Positions 33,103 to 38,702 of a DNA stretch of 38,702 nt are shown one piece after another. A program made the position numbers and the translations under genes. Position 1 is the first letter of the stretch. Each line of letters starts with the position of its first letter. Source of the stretch: Chitinophagaceae bacterium (GTDB taxonomy: Bacteria; Bacteroidota; Bacteroidia; Chitinophagales; Chitinophagaceae); contig JAICXX010000037.1 in NCBI GenBank assembly GCA_025934485.1, positions 1 to 38,702 on the forward strand, written 5' to 3'. Under the pieces are notes generated by a model that saw nothing but the letters and a program-made list of their open reading frames with translations, ran no database searches and was not told the origin of the DNA.

Positions 33103-35511
33103 ATGTTTGGAAATATTCTCTCCCGATGGTTGAATAGGTTGATTTTTACTGGATTAGTTCTCATCTTGCCTGTTATTGTTTGGGCTGGTGACGGTGACGA
33201 GGCAGGCGGCTCTATCGTGGGAAAGGTAGTAACAGCAAATGGGCAACCCGCAGGAGATGTAACCGTCACCATTCCGCAGTTGAAACGGTCAACGGTCACA
33301 GATGAGGATGGAATATTTTCCTTTAGCCATCTTAAGCCGGGGGTCTATGACATCCGGGTATCGCTGGTGGGCTACGATCCGGTTCTCCGGAAAGTACAGG
33401 TGGCAGGCGTCGAAGCGGTACGCATCTCCATACAACTGGCTGTTTCGGCGAATCAACTAAAGGCGATCACTGTGGTTGGGACCAAAACCCCAAATCAGAA
33501 AAGACCGGATATCGGCAAGGCCGGGATCGCAGCCATCGATTTGCCGCAAAGCGTCACGGTGTTGGGCAAGGATGTACTCGATCGCCAGCAGGTGCTTACG
33601 GTAGGCGACGCCCTGATGAATGTCAGCGGCGTCTATGTGATGGGTACAACCGGAGGAGTCCAGCAGGAGATCGGCGCGAGAGGCTACCAATTCAATAGCA
33701 CCAACACCTTCAAGAACGGCATGAAGTTCAATAACGGGATCATGCCTGACGTGAGCAGCGTTGACCGGATGGAGTTCCTGAAAGGCAGCGCCGCTATCTT
33801 AATGGGAAATGTGACGGCGGGAGGCGTGATGAATATCGTCACGCGGAAGCCCTTGTTCGACCGGGGGGGCCAGATCGGCTTCCGTACCGGCAGCTATGAT
33901 TTTTACAAACCTACCCTGGATATCTATGGACCGGTTTCCGGTAGTCGTACTGTCGCCTACAGGGTGGTGAGTTCCTATGAAAAGGAACGCAGCTTCCGTG
34001 ATAAGGTAAAGGGCGAGCGGTATTATATCAATCCGTCCTTCCTCATCAGGGCAGGCAAGAAAGTGCAGGTCCTGGTGGAAGGCGACTACCTTACCGATAC
34101 GCATACCAGTGATTTTGGTGTTGGAGCGATAAACTATGTGATCCCCGCTATCCCCCGCAGCCGATTTCTCGGGGCTTCCTGGAGTACAAATAAGGCCGTA
34201 GAAAGCAATATCACCGTTACTACCACCTACCAGATCAATGATCGCTGGCAATTGCGGAGCCTCGATGGGTTTTACAATTACACGGCGGACCTTTACGGCA
34301 CCTCACGGCCGGACGACGGAGGCGGCGCCGCCATCCAGGCCAACGGTAACTGGGTTCGAGGCGTCCAGCATTCAGCCACCAACGAACACTACTATCTCGC
34401 CGAGGCAGACCTTGTTGGGAAGTTCAATACCGGCAGCATCCGCCATCAATTCCTTTTCGGCGTGTCCGCCGATAAAGATCAAACCAATACACTTGCCTAC
34501 AACCTGCTGACGGTTTACGATTCCATCAACGTCTTCGATCTGAACAAATTCCCGCAACGGACGGATATCCCCACGCTCACCAGGAATACTTTTACAAGGG
34601 CTCCTCTCTCCACTGCCGCGGTTTATGCCCAGGACCTGATCAGCGTCACCCCTGAGCTTAAAATCCTGCTTGGCGGCCGGCTGGGCTATGTCCAATCACT
34701 CAGTGGCGTCTACTCCTATGCTACTGCCAGGACCACGCCCAGCGCGGATTACGCTCACCCATTCAGCCCCCGGATCGGCATTGTTTTCCAACCGGCCTCT
34801 ACGCTTTCGGTGTTCACCAGCTACTCTAATTCTTTTACTACCAATACCGGCACGGATACCGCCGGCAGGACCCTGCCCTTGTCGTTCATCGATCAATATG
34901 AAGCCGGGTTCAAATCCGACTTGCTCGACCGGCTCTTGTCATTTAACGTCACCACCTATACGATAGTTAACAGCAACCTGGCCCAGATGAGCCTTGCCAA
35001 TGGCAATACGAACAGCAATATCAAGGAACTCGCCGGACAGGTAACAAGTAAAGGTGTCGAGGCCGAGCTTTCCACCAAATCCATTCATGGGTTTGCAGTC
35101 ATGGCAGGCTACAGCTACAACGATTCACGTTACACCCAAAGCAATACTTATCCTAAAGGGAGCAAATTACAATATGCGCCGGGCAATATTGTAACAGCTA
35201 GTGTGTACTATAGCTTTTCGGGGGCGCTGCGGGGCCTCGGCGCCGGGCTTACGGGGCTATATGTGAATGGCATGAATGGCGGAAGGGTGCCCAGGCTTCA
35301 TCCTACGGCTGCCCAGCTAAATTATTCCCTGATCCCGCTTCCTGATTTTACCCAGCTGGATGTCACGGTGGGCTACAGCTACCGGCAATTGACCTTTGGA
35401 TTGAAGTGTTCCAATCTTTTCAATGCACTCGGCTATTATGCACATGAGGACGGTAGTGTCAATCCCACTGCCCCAACGCAATTTGCAGCGACGGTGACCT
35501 GCAAGTTATGA
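33103..35511 (+). CDS. TonB-dependent siderophore-type receptor
   Basis: Outer-membrane receptor of 802 aa with a signal peptide (to about residue 28, VWA-GD). A carboxypeptidase-regulatory-like domain (about 37-112: GKVVTANGQPAGDVTVTIP) precedes the plug, which has IDLPQSVTVLGKDVLDRQQ, ARGYQFNSTNTFKNGMKF and VDRMEFLKGSAAILMG, typical of ferrichrome- and ferrioxamine-type TonB receptors. The barrel ends in a strand closing at TVTCKL. This is not a SusC type and no SusD follows. It likely imports an iron siderophore or another metal chelate. It may share control with the multicopper oxidase 94 bp upstream. Confidence 0.88.
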   Translation: MFGNILSRWLNRLIFTGLVLILPVIVWAGDGDEAGGSIVGKVVTANGQPAGDVTVTIPQLKRSTVTDEDGIFSFSHLKPGVYDIRVSLVGYDPVLRKVQVAGVEAVRISIQLAVSANQLKAITVVGTKTPNQKRPDIGKAGIAAIDLPQSVTVLGKDVLDRQQVLTVGDALMNVSGVYVMGTTGGVQQEIGARGYQFNSTNTFKNGMKFNNGIMPDVSSVDRMEFLKGSAAILMGNVTAGGVMNIVTRKPLFDRGGQIGFRTGSYDFYKPTLDIYGPVSGSRTVAYRVVSSYEKERSFRDKVKGERYYINPSFLIRAGKKVQVLVEGDYLTDTHTSDFGVGAINYVIPAIPRSRFLGASWSTNKAVESNITVTTTYQINDRWQLRSLDGFYNYTADLYGTSRPDDGGGAAIQANGNWVRGVQHSATNEHYYLAEADLVGKFNTGSIRHQFLFGVSADKDQTNTLAYNLLTVYDSINVFDLNKFPQRTDIPTLTRNTFTRAPLSTAAVYAQDLISVTPELKILLGGRLGYVQSLSGVYSYATARTTPSADYAHPFSPRIGIVFQPASTLSVFTSYSNSFTTNTGTDTAGRTLPLSFIDQYEAGFKSDLLDRLLSFNVTTYTIVNSNLAQMSLANGNTNSNIKELAGQVTSKGVEAELSTKSIHGFAVMAGYSYNDSRYTQSNTYPKGSKLQYAPGNIVTASVYYSFSGALRGLGAGLTGLYVNGMNGGRVPRLHPTAAQLNYSLIPLPDFTQLDVTVGYSYRQLTFGLKCSNLFNALGYYAHEDGSVNPTAPTQFAATVTCKL

Positions 35512-35514
35512 TCG

Positions 35515-35528
35515 CCGGCAAACGCCGG
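35515..35528. terminator. Weak bidirectional hairpin between convergent genes
   Basis: CCGGC-AAAC-GCCGG lies in the 18-bp gap between the TonB receptor stop and the stop of the minus-strand AhpD-like gene, with only a short T-rich flank. Confidence 0.4.
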
Positions 35529-35529
35529 T

Positions 35530-36090
35530 CTATTTCACGAGTCCCGCATACCTGTCTTCGGAAGGCAGATAGCCTTTTTGCTGCAGGATAGCGCCCAGCC
35601 GGTCATAGAACGCCGGCTCGGCAGGGGTGACGCTGGCCAGACCGTCTACATAACGGTTATAAAGGCTAAAGAGCGCTGCGATGAGAACGGTGTCGTGCAG
35701 CTCCCGGTCGGTTGCCCCCTGTTTCCGGGCGGCTTCGATCATTTCCGGAGTCACCAGACGTCCACTTTTACCCACGGCCTTGCCGATGATCAGCAGCGTC
35801 TTCATCTTTTCGCTTACAGGAGCAGTAGCTATATCGGCCTTCACCTGTTCGGCAATCGAAGGATCGGGCAGATAGGCATTGGCCGCGGCGGTGTGGGCGG
35901 CGGTGCAAAACCGGCATTCGTTCCCGTGGCTTACGACGGTGGCGATAAGCTCGCGTTCTCCTTCGCTGAGCGTTGACTCTCCCCGAAGCAGGATATGCGT
36001 AAGCTGGCGGATCGGCAAAGCGGTGTCGAGACGATAATCCAGCAGTCCCGTGATCCCCGGCAAATTTTCATTTAGTGGAATGTGTGGCAT
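35530..36090 (-). CDS. AhpD-fold carboxymuconolactone-decarboxylase-family protein (copy 2)
   Basis: Protein of 186 aa of the AhpD-like/peroxidase-related family. It has the redox motif E58-C59-R-F-C62-T-A-A-H66 and the preceding GERELIATVVSHGNEC helix. The CxxC plus His suggests thiol-based peroxide or disulfide chemistry. It is a close paralogue of the gene immediately upstream (12 bp), sharing the MPHI start, TxGERELIA and the DREIHD/DRELHD-type segment. Exact substrate unknown. Confidence 0.82.
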   Translation of the reverse strand: MPHIPLNENLPGITGLLDYRLDTALPIRQLTHILLRGESTLSEGERELIATVVSHGNECRFCTAAHTAAANAYLPDPSIAEQVKADIATAPVSEKMKTLLIIGKAVGKSGRLVTPEMIEAARKQGATDRELHDTVLIAALFSLYNRYVDGLASVTPAEPAFYDRLGAILQQKGYLPSEDRYAGLVK

Positions 36091-36102
36091 TGGAAGCGGA
36101 TA

Positions 36103-36666
36103 TTAAGGATGTGCGATCTTGAACGGTTTTGTCAGATAGCCTTCACTGGCTCTTTGTTTGCCGATGGCGTCATAGACAGCCGGATCATCGGGCGCCCAGG
36201 TTCCCAAACCATCTACATAACGATTGAATAAGCAAAATGTAGCGGCGATCAGCACGGCGTCGTGGATCTCCCGGTCGGTAGCGCCTTCGGCACGGGCTGC
36301 ATCGATATCCGCCGGGGTAACGTTCCTGCCATTCTGCTGAACCTTGGCGGCAATGTTCATCAATGTTTTAAGCTTCGGGCTAATGTCCGCGGTAGCCGGA
36401 TCTCTCATCACTTCTTTAACCACCTCTCCATCTCCGCCCAATTGATACTTCGCGATAGCGCCATGCGTGGTCGCGCAATATTTACATTCGTTAAGGCTCG
36501 ACGTATAAGCGGCGATAAGCTCGCGTTCACCCGGGGTAAGCGTAGAAGTAGCGGGATCGTGCAGCAGCGTCTGGACCAGGTCGTTCAGCGGCTTTGCAGT
36601 CTCGGGGCTGAACATGAACAGGCTGCGGACACCCGGATATTCTTTAGGCAAGGCAATGTGTGGCAT
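36103..36666 (-). CDS. AhpD-fold carboxymuconolactone-decarboxylase-family protein (copy 1)
   Basis: Protein of 187 aa with the AhpD active-site motif E60-C61-K-Y-C64-A-T-T-H68 after TPGERELIAAYTSSLN. Length and layout match its tandem neighbour, so one arose by duplication. It starts 30 bp after the DUF3179 membrane-protein gene and probably shares its transcript. A role in peroxide or organic hydroperoxide defence is likely from the family, but the reductant partner is not in the window. Confidence 0.82.
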   Translation of the reverse strand: MPHIALPKEYPGVRSLFMFSPETAKPLNDLVQTLLHDPATSTLTPGERELIAAYTSSLNECKYCATTHGAIAKYQLGGDGEVVKEVMRDPATADISPKLKTLMNIAAKVQQNGRNVTPADIDAARAEGATDREIHDAVLIAATFCLFNRYVDGLGTWAPDDPAVYDAIGKQRASEGYLTKPFKIAHP

Positions 36667-36696
36667 GGAATGTTGTTTGACTTAAAGATAAAGAAA

Positions 36697-37866
36697 TTAC
36701 CTTACCTCCACGGCGCCGGGGTGGAAGGTCCGCCACGAATGCTGGAATTCCTGGTACGCCTGGACAGGCTGCAGCTGCGCGCCCTTCAGCGGCCCGTCTG
36801 TACAGCTTCCGCTTGGCTGCCACGTACTGCCGGTATTGATGTCCCGGATCGTATTCGTGCTGGAATCATACTGGAAGCTCAGGCTGTCGTTATAAGATAA
36901 TGCATAGAAGGTCTTATTATTCGGCTCGATGGTGATCAGCAGGTGCAGCTTGCCGATCGTATCCGGAATGACCCTGTCCCTTACCAGGTTGTTCCAGTCA
37001 TATACCTTGCTTCTTCCACCCGCGGAGATGCCGATCACCCAGGATTTAAACCGCCAGGAACCGGAATCCCTTCGCTCCAGACTGCTTTTGATCGTGCCTT
37101 CGTCGTAGCCCGTGAGACTGTCGTATCTCCGTTTAAAATTGGGGTCGGGTTGCAAGGTCAAACTATTGGGATGCAACGCCTGCCAGTCGCCGAGCGTCAT
37201 CTGAGCGGAAGGGATTTCCGCCAGCTGTTGTCCTTTCAACGGCCCGGCGACAGCCTTTCCTGTGGCTTGCTGCCACCAGCTCCGGGTGCCGGCATCTTCG
37301 AACATGGCATTGAAATGATCCATACCCACGAGGCGGAAAGCCGCATATTTTCCCTGTACGAAAGGACTGTAAACCCGCCCGGTGCGACAGACGGTGCAAT
37401 AGGTGACCAGGACAGGCTGGCCGCCAACGGTATCCCTTACCTGGTGATGGTAACCGATGATCTCGATGGGATAAGCCTTCGCCTGCCCTTGCAGCGCAAC
37501 GCCTATGACCAGACGTCCTCTGTCCGTGCTGTCCATGACGAATTGCTTCACCCTGGGTTGATAGAACATTTTATCCGCGAGGAATTTGAAATTGAATAGA
37601 TAGAAGACTCCGCCATAAAGCAGCAGGATCACGACCAGCGTGATCTTCAGCCAGACCCTTCCTTTGCTGAGATAGTACAGCAACGGCCAGACCACAAGCG
37701 CCAGCCCCAGTAACCGTAACCAAATAATATTCCTGTGAAGAAAATAGGCGAAACCTACCGTATCATGCCGTTGACTACCAGGGAAGGGCATGATAAAATA
37801 TACACGCAGGATCTCGAGCGCAAAGAGAAATACGAGCCCGACCCACAATAAAAAGGACTTATTCAT
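36697..37866 (-). CDS. DUF3179 membrane protein
   Basis: Protein of 389 aa with three N-terminal helices (about 5-25, 45-66 and 72-92). The large soluble C-terminal domain carries the DUF3179 signatures: TYCTVCRTGRVYSP with two Cys, WQQATGKAVAGPLKGQQL, and a second GSCTDGPLKGAQLQPV. The soluble part should face outside. The function of the family is not established. The Cys pair beside two thiol-type AhpD proteins may hint at a shared redox role. It is the first gene of a three-gene minus-strand unit divergent from the second response regulator. Confidence 0.8.
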   Translation of the reverse strand: MNKSFLLWVGLVFLFALEILRVYFIMPFPGSQRHDTVGFAYFLHRNIIWLRLLGLALVVWPLLYYLSKGRVWLKITLVVILLLYGGVFYLFNFKFLADKMFYQPRVKQFVMDSTDRGRLVIGVALQGQAKAYPIEIIGYHHQVRDTVGGQPVLVTYCTVCRTGRVYSPFVQGKYAAFRLVGMDHFNAMFEDAGTRSWWQQATGKAVAGPLKGQQLAEIPSAQMTLGDWQALHPNSLTLQPDPNFKRRYDSLTGYDEGTIKSSLERRDSGSWRFKSWVIGISAGGRSKVYDWNNLVRDRVIPDTIGKLHLLITIEPNNKTFYALSYNDSLSFQYDSSTNTIRDINTGSTWQPSGSCTDGPLKGAQLQPVQAYQEFQHSWRTFHPGAVEVR

Positions 37867-37911
37867 ACATGGAATTTAATAAAATTCCTTAAGATGCTTT
37901 GTATCAAAATT

Positions 37912-37937
37912 CCCCCCTACCTTCGTCTGAAAGGGGG
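37912..37937 (+). promoter_or_regulatory. Inverted repeat covering the ribosome site of the response regulator
   Basis: CCCCCC (37912-37917) can pair with GGGGG (37933-37937), which belongs to the AAGGGGGTG ribosome-binding sequence just before ATG 37941. If transcription starts upstream of the C-run, the site would be sequestered. TACCTTCG (37918-37925) could instead be a -7 box, which would exclude the C-run from the message. Confidence 0.3.
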
Positions 37938-37940
37938 TGA

Positions 37941-38615
37941 ATGAAACTACTAGTCATCGAAGACGAACGCAGCCTCCTCGCCAGCATCACGCGCTATTTT
38001 CGCAAAGAACACTTCCTTTGCGAAGAGGCGACGACCTTTGAGGAGGCCCTTGAAAAAATTGAGAATTTTCAATACGATTGTATCATTCTCGACATCAACC
38101 TGCCCGGGGGCAGCGGTTTGCAACTGCTGAAATTCCTCCGTCAGGACAAAAAGCGGGACGGGGTCATAATTGTCTCGGCCCGTGATTCGCTCGACGACAA
38201 GATCACCGGCCTGGATCACGGCGCCGACGACTACCTCACCAAACCCTTCCATTTGCCGGAGCTCAGCGCCCGGGTAAAATCGCTGCTGCGCCGTAAGTAC
38301 AATGAGGGCAGCGCTACTGTCGATCTGTATGGACTTCACATCGACCTGACGGCCCGAACCGTTTCGATGGGCGAACAACCGGTACCGCTAACCAGGCTCG
38401 AATATGACCTCCTCGTGTTTTTGATCACGAACAAAAACAGGGTCGTCAGCCGGCAGGCCATCGCCGAACACCTTTATGACGGTCCGGGTGATCAGGCTCC
38501 CGGTCCCGAATTCGTCTACTCGCATATCAAGAACCTCAAGCGAAAGCTAAAGGAAAAAGGTTGCAAAGAGATCATTCAAACCGTCTACGGACTGGGATAT
38601 AAACTTGCTGCATGA
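37941..38615 (+). CDS. Response regulator, OmpR family (second two-component system)
   Basis: Regulator of 224 aa. The receiver has acidic residues E7-D8-E9, phospho-acceptor D51 in IILDINLPGGSG, S79 and K101. The winged helix (about 125-223) includes VPLTRLEYDLLVFLITNKNR and ends TVYGLGYKL. It resembles QseB/CzcR-type regulators of metal or envelope responses and is distinct from the PhoB-like protein at 3090. The kinase start overlaps its stop by 4 bp (ATGA), indicating translational coupling. Targets are unknown; the neighbouring DUF3179-AhpD unit is divergent and could be one. Confidence 0.88.
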   Translation: MKLLVIEDERSLLASITRYFRKEHFLCEEATTFEEALEKIENFQYDCIILDINLPGGSGLQLLKFLRQDKKRDGVIIVSARDSLDDKITGLDHGADDYLTKPFHLPELSARVKSLLRRKYNEGSATVDLYGLHIDLTARTVSMGEQPVPLTRLEYDLLVFLITNKNRVVSRQAIAEHLYDGPGDQAPGPEFVYSHIKNLKRKLKEKGCKEIIQTVYGLGYKLAA

Positions 38616-38702
38616 GCCAGTCCCTTCAACAAAAGAACACGCGCATTCTCCTGCGATGGCTTCCGCTGGTCATGCTCGCGGGTTCCGTTTTTCTTTATTT
38701 CC
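38612..38702 (+). CDS. Sensor histidine kinase, N-terminal fragment (runs off the window)
   Basis: ATG at 38612 overlaps the response-regulator stop by 4 bp. The 30 visible residues are a charged start (MSQSLQQKNTR) and a hydrophobic first helix (LPLVMLAGSVFLYF). Position and topology fit the cognate membrane kinase. The catalytic part is outside the window. Confidence 0.7.
   Translation, partial: MSQSLQQKNTRILLRWLPLVMLAGSVFLYF

Noticed and set aside
1..38702. CRISPR arrays, tRNA or rRNA genes, intact transposases, prophage genes
   Set aside because: None were seen on either strand; the repeats found are short hairpin or tandem elements without spacer structure.

Overview
The window looks like a chromosome segment from a Bacteroidota bacterium, most likely Chitinophagaceae or a close relative. 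The signs are a SusC/SusD pair, a long TonB-dependent receptor with an N-terminal carboxypeptidase-regulatory-like domain, Bacteroidota-style -7 boxes (TAnnTTTG), weak Shine-Dalgarno sequences, and the PhoR, Pst and PhoU types found in that phylum. I see no rRNA, tRNA, CRISPR array or intact insertion sequence.

Layout. (1) 1-2846, minus: the start of an ABC exporter, then a secreted protein of unknown function with a caspase-like His/Cys C-terminus. (2) 2997-5840, plus: the two-component pair PhoB/PhoR and a 2OG-Fe(II) oxygenase. (3) 5889-8311: an AT-richer patch with a decayed acyltransferase-3 gene and an AlbA_2/Schlafen-type regulator. (4) 8351-10819, minus: a GT39 and GT2 pair for polyprenyl-phosphate-linked sugar transfer. 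(5) 11034-21442, minus: a tight run read as SusC, SusD, glycerophosphodiesterase, PhnZ-like HD oxygenase, PhnX-like phosphonatase, 12-TM transporter, FAD amine/aminophosphonate oxidase, PAP2 phosphatase. (6) 21606-22954, minus: a cupin-XRE regulator behind a second GDPD/PI-PLC-fold phosphodiesterase. (7) 23100-24996, plus: a metallophosphoesterase and a glycosyltransferase resembling the PlcP/Agt lipid-remodelling pair. (8) 25385-31279, minus: an OprO/P-type porin, pstS, pstC, pstA, pstB and phoU. (9) 31524-35511, plus: a multicopper oxidase and a siderophore-type TonB receptor. (10) 35530-37866, minus: two AhpD-fold proteins and a DUF3179 membrane protein. (11) 37941-38702, plus: a second response regulator and the start of its kinase.

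The unifying theme of 3-31 kb is phosphorus. It holds sensing (PhoBR, PhoU), phosphate uptake (porin plus Pst), scavenging of phosphodiesters and phosphonates (SusCD, two GDPDs, PhnZ-like, PhnX-like, FAD oxidase), and probable replacement of phospholipids by glycolipids. Three promoters (SusC, porin-pst, metallophosphoesterase) carry the same architecture: four 7-bp units of the form nnnTTAA on an 11-bp grid, then a -7-like element exactly 51 bp after the first unit starts. A related three-unit array lies upstream of phoB. I read these as candidate Pho boxes tying the loci into one regulon.

The most interesting candidate system is the SusCD-linked phosphonate locus. It joins outer-membrane nutrient import to a phosphodiesterase and C-P bond-cleaving enzymes but has no PhnW or PhnY partner. 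That suggests it takes up esterified, possibly already hydroxylated, aminophosphonates such as lipid headgroups.
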